From positions 310,001 to 374,000 of the forward strand of contig NZ_JAFCKB010000001.1 in NCBI RefSeq assembly GCF_018130615.1: 64,000 nucleotides of DNA, read 5' to 3'. The first letter of the stretch is position 1; the number at the start of each line of letters is the position of its first letter. This DNA comes from Bradyrhizobium manausense. Its GTDB lineage: Bacteria; Pseudomonadota; Alphaproteobacteria; Rhizobiales; Xanthobacteraceae. Below the pieces are notes generated by a model that worked only from the letters and a program-made list of their open reading frames with translations, did no database searches and was not told the origin of the DNA. Made by a program: the position numbers and the translations under genes. Positions 27,695 through 36,082 of this stretch are shown in pieces.

Positions 27695-28294
27695 ATGACT
27701 CTTCGGATCTCGGGTAAGAGCGTTAGCGTCGGTGAGGCCCTTCGCGGCCGCGTAACCGACCGGACCGAAGAGGTCCTGCGTAAATATTTCGACGGCAATT
27801 ATTCCGGCCACATCACGCTCAGCAAGGACGGCTTCGGTTTCCGCACCGACTGTGCGCTGCATCTCGATTCCGGCATTACGCTGGAAGCCGATTCGAACGC
27901 GCAGGACGCCTATGCCAGCGCCGACCAGGCGCTGATCATGATCGAGAAGCGGCTCAAGCGCTACAAGAGCCGGCTCAAGGACCGCTCGGCCCGCAAGGCC
28001 CATGTTGCCTCCGCGGCGCTCGCCGCCCTCGACGCCACGGCTTACGTGCTGGAGGCGCCGGGCGAGGGGGACGACGAGGACGAGGTCACCGGCTACAGCC
28101 CCGTGATCATCGCCGAGGCGACGACGTCGCTGAAGCAGCTTTCGGTCAGCGAAGCCGTCATGGAACTCGACCTCAGCGGGGCACCCTGCCTGGTATTCCA
28201 GCATGGCTCCTCGGGCCGGGTGAACATCATCTACCGCCGGGCTGACGGCAATGTCGGCTGGATCGACCCCCCGGGCACCAAATCGGGCGATTAA
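27695..28294 (+). CDS. hpf: Ribosome hibernation promoting factor, long form
   Basis: A 199-residue long HPF. The N-terminal domain (LRISGKSVSVGEALRGRV, then HITLSKDGFGFRTDC and AYASADQALIMIEKRLKRY) binds the decoding centre; the C-terminal domain (AVMELDLSGAPCLVF, GRVNIIYRRADGNVGWIDP) dimerises 70S ribosomes into inactive 100S particles. I placed the start at ATG 27695, after GCGAGG. It lies 84 bp after rpoN and is the classic downstream neighbour of rpoN in rhizobia. Confidence 0.95.
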   Translation: MTLRISGKSVSVGEALRGRVTDRTEEVLRKYFDGNYSGHITLSKDGFGFRTDCALHLDSGITLEADSNAQDAYASADQALIMIEKRLKRYKSRLKDRSARKAHVASAALAALDATAYVLEAPGEGDDEDEVTGYSPVIIAEATTSLKQLSVSEAVMELDLSGAPCLVFQHGSSGRVNIIYRRADGNVGWIDPPGTKSGD

Positions 28295-28506
28295 GGTCCC
28301 CCGTATCAACCACAGGTCTTAACAATGACCGGGACAAAGCAGTACGCGGGAGTTGGCACCGGGATTGCGTTGGAGTAGAAGCGCCCCACATCAGGATTGG
28401 GGCTAAGTGCGCCTCCTGCTTCACCTTCTTGACGCCGGCCAGGCTCGATCTGATCGAGCCGGTCAATTCGGAACCTGACGGTTTAATTCACCTCGGAACC
28501 ACTTCC

Positions 28507-28968
28507 ATGCCGATTACCGATCTGGTCGCACCCGAGGCGATTCTCCCGGCATTGAAGGTCAACAGCAAGAAGCAGGCGCTCCAGGAGCTCGCAGCCAAGG
28601 CCGCCGAGCTGACCGGCCAGAACGAACGCTCGGTGTTCGAGGTGCTGCTCCAGCGCGAGAAGCTCGGCACCACCGCGGTCGGCTATGGCGTCGCCATTCC
28701 CCACGGCAAGCTGCCCAAGCTGGAAAAGATTTTTGGCCTGTTCGCGCGGCTCGATCGCCCGATCGATTTCGAGGCGATGGACGGCCAGCCCGTTGATCTC
28801 GTCTTCCTGCTGCTCGCCCCCGAAGGCGCCGGCGCCGATCACCTGAAGGCGCTCGCCCGCATTGCCCGTCTCCTGCGCGACCAGGACATCGCCAAGAAGC
28901 TCCGCGCCTCGCGCGATGCCCAGGCGATCTATTCGGTGCTCGCGCTGCCGCCGGCGACTGCGGCATAA
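28507..28968 (+). CDS. ptsN: PTS IIA-like nitrogen regulatory protein
   Basis: A 153-residue EIIA-Ntr, the phosphoacceptor at the end of the nitrogen PTS chain. The active His is in YGVAIPHGKLPKL, and the fold marker is LVFLLLAPEGAGADHLKALARIA. The unphosphorylated and phosphorylated forms regulate potassium uptake and nitrogen/carbon balance. It starts at ATG 28507; the upstream 212-bp gap from hpf may hold its own promoter. It completes the rpoN-hpf-ptsN cluster. Confidence 0.95.
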   Translation: MPITDLVAPEAILPALKVNSKKQALQELAAKAAELTGQNERSVFEVLLQREKLGTTAVGYGVAIPHGKLPKLEKIFGLFARLDRPIDFEAMDGQPVDLVFLLLAPEGAGADHLKALARIARLLRDQDIAKKLRASRDAQAIYSVLALPPATAA

Positions 28969-29338
28969 GCGCTCGACCTTGAGCGCGTAGCTCTCTCAAC
29001 GCCGTCATTGCGAGGAGCGAAGCGACGAAGCAATCCCGACTGTCTCCGCGTGAAGATTTTGGATTGCTTCGCGGAGCTTGTCATCGGACCGCGCTTCGCG
29101 CGGACCCGGTGCCTCGCAATGACGAGGAGAGCGCCGGCGATTCTTCTAAGCGGGGCGAGGTCTGAAACGAGGCTGACGATAGCGATCTCAACCGTTCGGT
29201 TGATGCGCGGCGCATCCGGACAAGGCTACACACGCACCCTCAAACAGCACCGAAGATGCGGCATCTCCTTCCTCCTTTGGGGGCGAAAATGCGTTTTGCG
29301 TCTTCGCCAATTTCTCCTTCATTTCGAGAGGGATGGTC
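28969..29338. other. Intergenic stretch with dispersed repeat
   Basis: 370 bp with no convincing gene. It holds one copy of a large imperfect inverted repeat (29003-29124). The remaining 200 bp before the next ATG show no clear promoter that I can defend. Confidence 0.6.
29003..29124. repeat. Dispersed inverted repeat (CGTCATTGCGAG family)
   Basis: About 122 bp bounded by CGTCATTGCGAGGAGCGAAG and a matching CTCGCAATGACG, with an inner pair CGAAGCAATCC / GGATTGCTTCG. A second, shorter member of the family is at 43420-43480. Such elements are frequent in rhizobial intergenic regions. Confidence 0.85.
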
Positions 29339-29815
29339 ATGTCTATTCGCCTTGCTTCAGCGCTTGCCACGGGTGCGGTGCTGCTTTCGATGACACCAGG
29401 CCACGCCGCTGCCACGCGCTTCGGCACGTATTACGATGAAACGGCCGCGACCGCGTCCTGCGTCGGGCTTTCGACTTGCTCAATGAGTTTTTCACAATTG
29501 CCATCAGACAAATTGCTGCTGGTCCGGAAGGTGATGTGCAGCATCACGACGAACCAGTCCCGCCCGACCCACGCCTACTTCAAGGTCGCAACGGGGCCCT
29601 ACAACGCCAATCCGCTAACGCGGCACCTCATGCTGCCGCTTCCGGCAGCTCCCACGGCCGATGTCGACGGCTTCTACCACGCGAGCATAGACGTCGATCC
29701 CAACTGGCTCATCGGCCAAGCGAGATATCCTTATCTGGACATCACCATGGCCGTGGCCCAATCCACGACAATCGACTGCACGCTGAGAGGAGAGCTCGTC
29801 GATCCGAACCAGTGA
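29339..29815 (+). CDS. Small secreted protein of unknown function
   Basis: A 158-residue protein with a signal peptide (SIRLASALATGAVLLSMTPGHAAA). The mature part has four cysteines (SCVGLSTCSMSF, VMCSITTN, TIDCTL) that could form disulfides, and is rich in beta-prone stretches such as DKLLLVRKVMCSI and YPYLDITMAV. GAGAGG is 6 bases before the ATG at 29339, which I prefer to the ATG at 29333. I do not recognise the family. It is convergent with the TetR gene. Confidence 0.7.
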   Translation: MSIRLASALATGAVLLSMTPGHAAATRFGTYYDETAATASCVGLSTCSMSFSQLPSDKLLLVRKVMCSITTNQSRPTHAYFKVATGPYNANPLTRHLMLPLPAAPTADVDGFYHASIDVDPNWLIGQARYPYLDITMAVAQSTTIDCTLRGELVDPNQ

Positions 29816-29856
29816 CTGGTGCGCATCGGAGGCCGCCATGGCGCCGCTCGCGCGTG

Positions 29857-30495
29857 TCAGCAGACCGTCGGCAGCAGGCGCCGGACTTCGTCGAGAAGTT
29901 CAGCAATCGCCGTCTTGTCGCCCGCGAGGTGCTTGAGCAGCGCGCTCTGGAATAGACCGTCGAACAGCGCATAGAGCGCGGCTGGCGACGACGCCGGCCG
30001 ATTGCCGCCGAGCTCGGCATAGCGGAAGGCGATGCGCCAGATCATCGCTTCCAGGCTCTTGTCGATCTCGAGCACGTCCTTGCGAAACGCCGCCTCGAAC
30101 ATCGCCTGCGAGCGCAAATCGTACCAGAGCCGGTGCATGCGGGCTTCGTTCTGCAGCGTTGCCGCGAGCTTGGCGAGGAAGCCCTCCGTCAATTCGGCGC
30201 GGCTCGTGGCGCTCGCGACGACTTCGTCATATCGCGTCACGCACTTCGCCTTGTAGTGGCGCACGCAGCAGCAGATCAGGTCGAGCTTGTCGCTGAAATA
30301 ATAATGGAACACGCCGTGCGTGAACGCCGAGTTCTGCGCGATCTCCCGCAGGCTAGTGCGGGCGAAGCCGAGCTCTCCAAGCGTTTCGAGCGCGGCCTCG
30401 GCAAGCTCGATGCGCCGTGCGTTGAACTTCTCGTCGCGCAGCACCTCGGCCGCATCAGCCACACGCCGGGCCGCTCCCGTCACCTGCCGCGCCAT
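29857..30495 (-). CDS. TetR/AcrR family transcriptional regulator
   Basis: A 212-residue TetR-type repressor. The HTH is at about residues 27-70: RRIELAEAALETLGELGFAR, then TSLREIAQNSAFTHGVFHYYFSDK. The C-terminal half is an all-helical ligand-binding and dimerisation domain (DVLEIDKSLEAMIWRIAFRYA). It is divergent from the SDR/saccharopine-like/acyl-CoA-ligase operon, and two palindromes in the shared 279-bp promoter region are obvious operator candidates. The inducer could be an acyl-CoA or a related product, judged only from the neighbouring genes. Confidence 0.9.
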   Translation of the reverse strand: MARQVTGAARRVADAAEVLRDEKFNARRIELAEAALETLGELGFARTSLREIAQNSAFTHGVFHYYFSDKLDLICCCVRHYKAKCVTRYDEVVASATSRAELTEGFLAKLAATLQNEARMHRLWYDLRSQAMFEAAFRKDVLEIDKSLEAMIWRIAFRYAELGGNRPASSPAALYALFDGLFQSALLKHLAGDKTAIAELLDEVRRLLPTVC

Positions 30496-30578
30496 CGCGT
30501 CCCTTCCTCAGTCCCGTTCTTTCAACGACTTATACCGCGCCCGCCGCGGAATGCTCCATCCCCTCACAACCACTTCCT

Positions 30579-30592
30579 TTGACAACTGTCAA
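30579..30592. promoter_or_regulatory. Candidate TetR operator 1
   Basis: Perfect 14-bp palindrome TTGACA-AC-TGTCAA, except for the two central bases. It lies between the divergent TetR and SDR genes. It shares its arms with operator 2 and contains a -35-like TTGACA. Confidence 0.75.
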
Positions 30593-30600
30593 ATTCGTTC

Positions 30601-30614
30601 TTGACAAGTGTCAA
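30601..30614. promoter_or_regulatory. Candidate TetR operator 2
   Basis: Perfect 14-bp palindrome TTGACA-AG-TGTCAA, centred 22 bp from operator 1, about two helical turns. A looser copy (TTGGACAGTCGTCAAG, near 30642) follows. The equal spacing suggests cooperative binding of repressor dimers on one DNA face. Confidence 0.75.
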
Positions 30615-30774
30615 GATTCTGGCGGAGGTTCGCACCAAGAATTTGGACAGTCGTCAAGACGTCCGACCATGGAGGAACGCTTCGCTGGGTGCCGCCGAAA
30701 GGCTCGCGTCCATCGACCTGGTGCGCGCTGATCGGCGCAGCACGAGACAATCACCAGCAACGGAGGAGTGCGTC

Positions 30775-31578
30775 ATGAGTGGGAAGAGCCTTGCAGGCAG
30801 GAAAGCCCTGGTCACCGGCGGTGCCCGCGGCATCGGCGCGGCCATCGCGCAGGCGCTGGCGCGAGCCGGCGCTTCGATCATGATCGCCGACATCCTGGAG
30901 GAGGCCGGCCGTGCCAGCGCAGCCGCTATCGCGAAGGACGATGTCGCGACGGGCTTCGTGAAGCTCGACGTCACCGACGATGCGCAATGGGAGCAGGCCG
31001 TTGCCGCGACGGTCGCAACCCTTGGCGGCTACGACATCCTGATCAACAATGCCGGCATCGAGATCACGTCGCTGATCTCGGAGGTCAAGGCCGAGGATGC
31101 GCGGCGGATGTGCGACGTCAATATCGTCGGCACCGTACTCGGCATGAAGCACGCCTTCCGTGCGATGCGCCCGGGCGGCGCGGCCGGCAAGGGCGGCGCT
31201 GTCGTCAACATCGCCTCTGTCGCGGCGACGATCGCCTTCCCGAGCATCGCGGTCTATTCGGGCACCAAATCCGCGGTCGACCGCATGACGCGGGTCGGCG
31301 CGATGGAGGCCGGCAAGCTCGGCTTCGGCGTGCGCGTCAACTGCATCTATCCGGGCCTGATCCCGACCGACATGGGCATGCAGCTCGCCAACGACATCGT
31401 CAAGGTGGGGCTCGCGGCAGACGTCAACGCCGCGGTCGGCTCGGTGGTGGAGCAAACCCCGCTCGGCCGTCTCGCCGAGGTCACGGACATCGGCGATGCC
31501 GCGGTGTTCCTGTGCTCGAACGAAGCGCGCTTCATCACCGGCATCGGACTGCCGGTCGATGGCGGCATGGGCATGTGA
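30775..31578 (+). CDS. SDR family oxidoreductase
   Basis: A 267-residue classical SDR. The cofactor motif is TGGARGIGAAIAQAL, the structural motif NNAGIE, and the active site has Ser in NIASVAA and the YSGTKSA tetrad segment. The C-terminal end (FITGIGLPVDGGMGM) is typical of this class. The ATG at 30775 follows GGAGGAG. It is the first gene of an apparent operon controlled by the divergent TetR. Likely substrate: an alcohol or hydroxyacyl group, not determinable here. Confidence 0.92.
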   Translation: MSGKSLAGRKALVTGGARGIGAAIAQALARAGASIMIADILEEAGRASAAAIAKDDVATGFVKLDVTDDAQWEQAVAATVATLGGYDILINNAGIEITSLISEVKAEDARRMCDVNIVGTVLGMKHAFRAMRPGGAAGKGGAVVNIASVAATIAFPSIAVYSGTKSAVDRMTRVGAMEAGKLGFGVRVNCIYPGLIPTDMGMQLANDIVKVGLAADVNAAVGSVVEQTPLGRLAEVTDIGDAAVFLCSNEARFITGIGLPVDGGMGM

Positions 31579-31617
31579 GCTGCAACCGCAGACAACAAAC
31601 AATTGGGAGGATACGCT

Positions 31618-32748
31618 ATGAGTGGGAAGAAGCCCGTCATCGTCTATGGCGCGTCCGGCTACACCGGCCGGCTGGTCTGCGAATATTTGCGCGAATACAA
31701 CATCCCCTTCATCGCCGCCGGCCGCAGCGCCGAGAAGCTCAACGCCGCGATGAAGGCGAACGTGGCCGGCATCGAGACTGCCGATTACGAGGTGGTGGAA
31801 GTGCCCCACACCGTGAGCGCACTGACGGAGCTGTTCAGCGGCGCCTCGGTGGTGCTCAACACCGTGGGCCCCTTCGCCAAGTTCGGCGGCGAGGTGGTGC
31901 AGGCCTGCTGGGCGTCCCGATGCCACTACACCGACACGACAGGCGAGCAGGACTGGCTGATCACGCTCGAGCAGGAGTGGGGCACGAAGTTCGGCAATGC
32001 CGGGCTGTTGCTGGCGCCGGGCATCGCACAGATGTACACCACCGGCGAGATTGCCGCGCAGCTGTGCCTGGAGACGCCCGGCCTCGATACGCTTGATATC
32101 GCCGTGTTCTGGGGCGGCAGCCCGACCATCGCCTCGACGCAGACCATCCTGGTCAATGCCGCGATGGCCAAGGCCTACTATCTGGAGCAGAACAAGTACG
32201 TCGAGCATCAGCCCGATGCCGGCCTCACCAACCTCGCCATTCCCGACCAGCATGAGCTGGCGCTGGCGCTGCCTTGGGGCGGCACTTCGCACCCGGTGTG
32301 GTTCAAGCGCGATCCGCGCGTGGCCAACGTGAAGGTGCTGGGCGGCGTGTTCAACCGCGCGCTGATGCTGGGCGTGCCGCAGATCGTCGCCGCCGCGCTG
32401 GAGGCGACCAAGGACATGAACCCCGACGACCGCTACGCCGCGTTGGCGCAGACCGCCGCCGGCGTGATGAACACCATGCCGCCGCGCGAGAACCCGCGCG
32501 TCAATAAGTCGATGGATTCGGTGCACGCCTCCGGCCCGCTGGGGCGCGCGCATTGCGTCATCAACGGCAACAGCAACTACAAGCAGACCGGCATGCTGCA
32601 GGCCTATGCGGCTGCGCACCTGCTGCAGCAGCCGCCCAAGCGCGTGGGCTTCGTCTCCGGCTGCCAGGCGTTCGGCCATCACGAGCTGCTCGGGCAATTG
32701 CGCAGCTTTGGTCTGGTCAGCAAGCCTGTTCTGACCGTGCACGATTAG
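31618..32748 (+). CDS. Saccharopine dehydrogenase NADP-binding-domain protein
   Basis: A 376-residue protein with an N-terminal Rossmann motif VYGASGYTGRLVCEYL, of the saccharopine dehydrogenase/trans-acting enoyl reductase-like group. Motifs such as NTVGPFAKFGGEVVQACW and YTDTTGEQDW match that fold. These proteins are often partners in lipid or polyketide reduction rather than lysine metabolism. It starts 39 bp after the SDR gene with GGGAGG before the ATG, so it is cotranscribed with it. Confidence 0.85.
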   Translation: MSGKKPVIVYGASGYTGRLVCEYLREYNIPFIAAGRSAEKLNAAMKANVAGIETADYEVVEVPHTVSALTELFSGASVVLNTVGPFAKFGGEVVQACWASRCHYTDTTGEQDWLITLEQEWGTKFGNAGLLLAPGIAQMYTTGEIAAQLCLETPGLDTLDIAVFWGGSPTIASTQTILVNAAMAKAYYLEQNKYVEHQPDAGLTNLAIPDQHELALALPWGGTSHPVWFKRDPRVANVKVLGGVFNRALMLGVPQIVAAALEATKDMNPDDRYAALAQTAAGVMNTMPPRENPRVNKSMDSVHASGPLGRAHCVINGNSNYKQTGMLQAYAAAHLLQQPPKRVGFVSGCQAFGHHELLGQLRSFGLVSKPVLTVHD

Positions 32749-32775
32749 GGGGCGCGCTGCGACGGCGATCGCTCT

Positions 32776-32802
32776 TCACCTCTCCCCATCCGGGAGAGGT
32801 GG
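32776..32802. repeat. REP-type palindrome (CTCTCCC family)
   Basis: CCTCTCCCCATCCGGGAGAGG hairpin between the saccharopine-like gene and the acyl-CoA ligase gene. It may reduce or stabilise transcript within the operon. Confidence 0.6.
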
Positions 32803-32854
32803 ACCTTCGCCGCGACGCGCGTCGAACCAACCTCACGATACTCTGGGGGCGACC

Positions 32855-34393
32855 ATGCGCTTCATCGACTATCTCGACAAAGGTGCCTCGCTCGGCGCCG
32901 ATGCGCCGTGCCTGACCATGGACGGGCGCGATCTCAGCTATCGCGAGGTCCAGCAGCTGAGCTACCGCGTCGCGCGCGGGCTGGACCGATCGGGCATCGC
33001 GCCCGGCGAGAAAATTGCGATCCTCTCCGGCAACGATCCGGTCGCGTTTGCCTGCGTGTTCGGCATTTCCCGCGCCGGCTCGGTCTGGTGCCCGATCAAT
33101 CCGCGCAACGAGGCGGCCGAAAACCGGCTTATCCTCGACCAGTTCGACTGCAGCCTGCTGCTGTTTCATTCCAGCTTCGCGCCGATGGTCGAGGCGGTGC
33201 GTGCAGATCTGCCGAAGCTGCGCGTGCTCGTCTGCCTCGATGCCGAGTTGCCCTTCGCGCCCTCGTTCGACAGTTGGCTCGCCGGCCTCGCCGACGGTCC
33301 CTATCAACGCGCGACGGTCGACGATCTCGCGATGATTCCCGGCACCGGCGGCACCACCGGCAAGCCAAAGGGGGTCATGCTGTCGGGCCGCAACATCGAG
33401 ACCATGACGGCGCTGACGCTGATGGGCTATCCCTTCAAGGGCCGCCCGGTCTATCTCGCGCTCGCGCCGCTGACCCACGCCGCCGGCGTGCTGTGTTTCC
33501 CGATCATGGCGCTCGGCGGCCGCATCGTGATCATGCATCACCCCGATATCGCCGAATTCCTCGATCTGATCGAGCGCTATCGTGTCACGCACACCTTCCT
33601 GCCGCCGACCGTGATCTACATGCTGCTCGATCATCCGAAGCTCGACTCCGCCAACCTCGAATCGCTGCAATGCTTCTGGTATGGCGCAGCGCCGATCTCG
33701 TCCGCGCGGCTTGCGGAGGCGCTGCAACGTATCGGGCCGATGGCGCAGTTGTTCGGTCAGACCGAGGCGCCGATGATGATCTCGATGATGGCTCCCGGCG
33801 AGCATTACAACGACGACGGCTCCATTGCGATGGAGCGCCTCGCCTCGGCCGGGCGGATCAGTCCGCTGGTGCAGGCCGGCATCATGGATGGCGACGGCAA
33901 TCTGCTGCCATCAGGCGCACGCGGCGAGATCGTGGTCCGCGGTTCGCTGGTGATGGAGGGCTATTACAAAAATCCAGAGGCCACGGCGGAGGCCTCCGCG
34001 CATGGCTGGCACCACACCGGCGACATCGGCTACCTCGACGACGACGGCTTCCTCTATATCGTCGATCGCGCCAAGGACATGATCATCACCGGCGGGTTCA
34101 ACGTCTACTCGATCGAGGTCGAGAACGCGCTGCGGGCGCATGAGGCGGTGCAGGATTGCGCCGTGATCGGCCTTCCGGACGCGAAATGGGGTGAGCGGAT
34201 CGTTGCCGTGGTGCAGCCGCGCGCCGGCCAGAGCGTCGATGCGACGGCGCTGGCGGCCTTCGTCAAGCAGCGGATCGGCAGCGTCAAGACACCGAAGCAG
34301 ATCGAAGTCTGGGACGACCTGCCGCGCTCCAAGGTCGGCAAGGTGCTGAAGCCCGATATCCGCGCGCGGCTGGCGGGGCACTCAGGCGACTAG
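32855..34393 (+). CDS. AMP-binding acyl-CoA ligase
   Basis: A 512-residue member of the ANL superfamily that activates a carboxylic acid to acyl-AMP and then acyl-CoA. The phosphate-binding loop is GTGGTTGKPKGV near residue 165; the second core motif is LFGQTEAP; the hinge region is TGDIGYLDDDGFLYIVDR; and the C-terminal catalytic Lys lies in PRSKVGKVLKP. It is third in the TetR-linked operon with the SDR and saccharopine-like genes, which suggests breakdown of an organic acid. The substrate is unknown. Confidence 0.93.
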   Translation: MRFIDYLDKGASLGADAPCLTMDGRDLSYREVQQLSYRVARGLDRSGIAPGEKIAILSGNDPVAFACVFGISRAGSVWCPINPRNEAAENRLILDQFDCSLLLFHSSFAPMVEAVRADLPKLRVLVCLDAELPFAPSFDSWLAGLADGPYQRATVDDLAMIPGTGGTTGKPKGVMLSGRNIETMTALTLMGYPFKGRPVYLALAPLTHAAGVLCFPIMALGGRIVIMHHPDIAEFLDLIERYRVTHTFLPPTVIYMLLDHPKLDSANLESLQCFWYGAAPISSARLAEALQRIGPMAQLFGQTEAPMMISMMAPGEHYNDDGSIAMERLASAGRISPLVQAGIMDGDGNLLPSGARGEIVVRGSLVMEGYYKNPEATAEASAHGWHHTGDIGYLDDDGFLYIVDRAKDMIITGGFNVYSIEVENALRAHEAVQDCAVIGLPDAKWGERIVAVVQPRAGQSVDATALAAFVKQRIGSVKTPKQIEVWDDLPRSKVGKVLKPDIRARLAGHSGD

Positions 34394-34546
34394 GCCGTGT
34401 CCTCATCAAGGCGGCCGATGTCGGCTTTCGGTGCCAAGCGGAGATCCTACGCTTGATCGGAGCATTACGACTTCCGACCCATCGGCGACATGCGAGGTGA
34501 AGTCTGCTATCATCCAACGTGGGTGCGGGGTCTCTAGCTGGACGAG

Positions 34547-35488
34547 ATGGCCCCTATGTTCGACATTTTGAGTGATGTCTTTGAGACCATCAGGCTCAAA
34601 GGAACACTTTACTTCCGTACAGACTATTCGCCACCCTGGGCCATTACCGTTCCGGAATATGAGCAGGCCGCCCGGTTCCATTTTGTGATCCAGGGATGCT
34701 GCCATGTGAGCCTCCCATCCGGCAGCAACATCGTTCTTGAACCAGGCGATGTCGTATTGATTCCCCGCGGTCGGGAGCACGTACTTGCCGATCGTCTCGG
34801 CCGGGCGCCGGCACCGCTTGAACGCGTGATCCAAGAATCGGGTTACGATGGCAGAGGCGCGTTTGTGATTGGCAAGAGTGACCCTCAAGCCGCGACGCAA
34901 ATGGTTTGTGGCCATCTGGGCTTTGCGCAAGGCGCCGATCATCCGCTGCTTGGCGCATTGCCCGAAGTAATCCTGATAACTCAGGCCGACCGCAGTCGCT
35001 ACCCGCTGCTTGACGAGTCACTTCGCTTGGTTGCGCGGCGAGCACTGAGTGACGAGGCCGGTGCCGCCGCTTCGATCGCGCGTCTGTCGGAAGTTTTCTT
35101 TATCGAGGCTGTGCGGGCAAGCGTCGAAGGTCATCCGCCACTGGCCAACGTCATGACCGCCATGACGGATCGTCATATCGGTCGCGCCCTTGAACTGGTG
35201 CACAGAACGCCCGGCGATCCGTGGACCGTGGAAACGCTCGCAAAAGCAAGCGGCATGTCGAGGAGCCGCTTCGCGGAGCGATTTGCGGAACTCGTCGGTG
35301 TTGCGCCCATGGCTTATGTCACGGAATGGAGATTGCAAAAAGCTTTGGCCAGGCTCGGCAGTTCCAAAGCAAGCGTGAAAGAAGTTGCAGCGCAGGCCGG
35401 ATACCAATCGGCGGCCGCCTTTGCGCGGGCATTTTCCCAACGCTTTGGAATTCCTCCGACCGATACTCGTGGTCTTGAATCGTCATAG
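34547..35488 (+). CDS. AraC family transcriptional regulator with cupin sensor
   Basis: A 313-residue regulator. The N-terminal cupin-type domain (FHFVIQGCCHVSLPSGS, LEPGDVVLIPRGREHVL) probably senses a small molecule. The C-terminal two-HTH AraC domain begins near residue 200 (DRHIGRALELVH, WTVETLAKASGMSRSRFAERF, VKEVAAQAGYQSAAAFARAF). It is of the type that governs oxidoreductase genes. Base composition is visibly less GC-rich than the neighbours. It opens an accessory block; the ADH-like and nitroreductase genes downstream on the same strand are its likely targets. Confidence 0.9.
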   Translation: MAPMFDILSDVFETIRLKGTLYFRTDYSPPWAITVPEYEQAARFHFVIQGCCHVSLPSGSNIVLEPGDVVLIPRGREHVLADRLGRAPAPLERVIQESGYDGRGAFVIGKSDPQAATQMVCGHLGFAQGADHPLLGALPEVILITQADRSRYPLLDESLRLVARRALSDEAGAAASIARLSEVFFIEAVRASVEGHPPLANVMTAMTDRHIGRALELVHRTPGDPWTVETLAKASGMSRSRFAERFAELVGVAPMAYVTEWRLQKALARLGSSKASVKEVAAQAGYQSAAAFARAFSQRFGIPPTDTRGLESS

Positions 35489-35616
35489 GTTTGCTTATCG
35501 TCCCAACTGTCTTGCAGACAGTCCGTACTTTGTTCGCGTGTCTTGCTCCTGCCTCCTGCACGATCCTAGGTGAGTGGTGTTGCGAACAGTCGCCACTCAC
35601 ATCAAAGGAGTCGATC

Positions 35617-36033
35617 GTGCAAATCACTCAACAAGCCACCGATCCCTCTACTCACTTCGATCCCAGGTTCGTCACCAAGACGATGCACGCTTACCTGGAC
35701 TATCCCGTTGCGGCGAGCTTGATCGCGTTGCCCTTCGTGCTCGGACTCGGCGGCTCAAATCCCTCGGCAAAATGGATCGCTGTCGTCACCGGCGTGGCAG
35801 CGGTCATTCTGACGTTCTTTACGAATCACAGGACGGGCGTCGTCCGGATTATCCCGTTCTCATTTCATGTCGCCGTTGATGCTCTCGTCGGCATCATCTT
35901 CGTGACGGTGCCGTTCGTCCTCGGCTTTAGCGGTCTTGACGCCTGGTACTACTGGGCAAACGGCGGGGCGCTGTTGGTGGTGCTCTGCCTGCAGAGGTCT
36001 GACGCGATGCCGATGCGGACCCCAAGCGCTTGA
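35617..36033 (+). CDS. Small membrane protein (SPW-repeat-like)
   Basis: A 138-residue membrane protein with about four helices (AASLIALPFVLGLG, WIAVVTGVAAVILTFF, HVAVDALVGIIFVTVPFVLGF, YYWANGGALLVVLCL), resembling the SPW-repeat family. Ribosome site AAAGGAG is 6 bases before a GTG at 35617, which I use; the frame is open further upstream. Unknown function. It lies between the AraC regulator and the oxidoreductase in the same orientation. Confidence 0.7.
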   Translation: MQITQQATDPSTHFDPRFVTKTMHAYLDYPVAASLIALPFVLGLGGSNPSAKWIAVVTGVAAVILTFFTNHRTGVVRIIPFSFHVAVDALVGIIFVTVPFVLGFSGLDAWYYWANGGALLVVLCLQRSDAMPMRTPSA

Positions 36034-36082
36034 AGTCCACCTGCTTCCAGCAAAGAGGCAAATGACTCAGGAGCGAATGACC

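Noticed and set aside
30751-32742. 663-codon open frame opposite the SDR and saccharopine-like genes
   Set aside because: Antisense shadow; His/Asp/Arg-rich low-sense protein with the expected frame relation to real genes.
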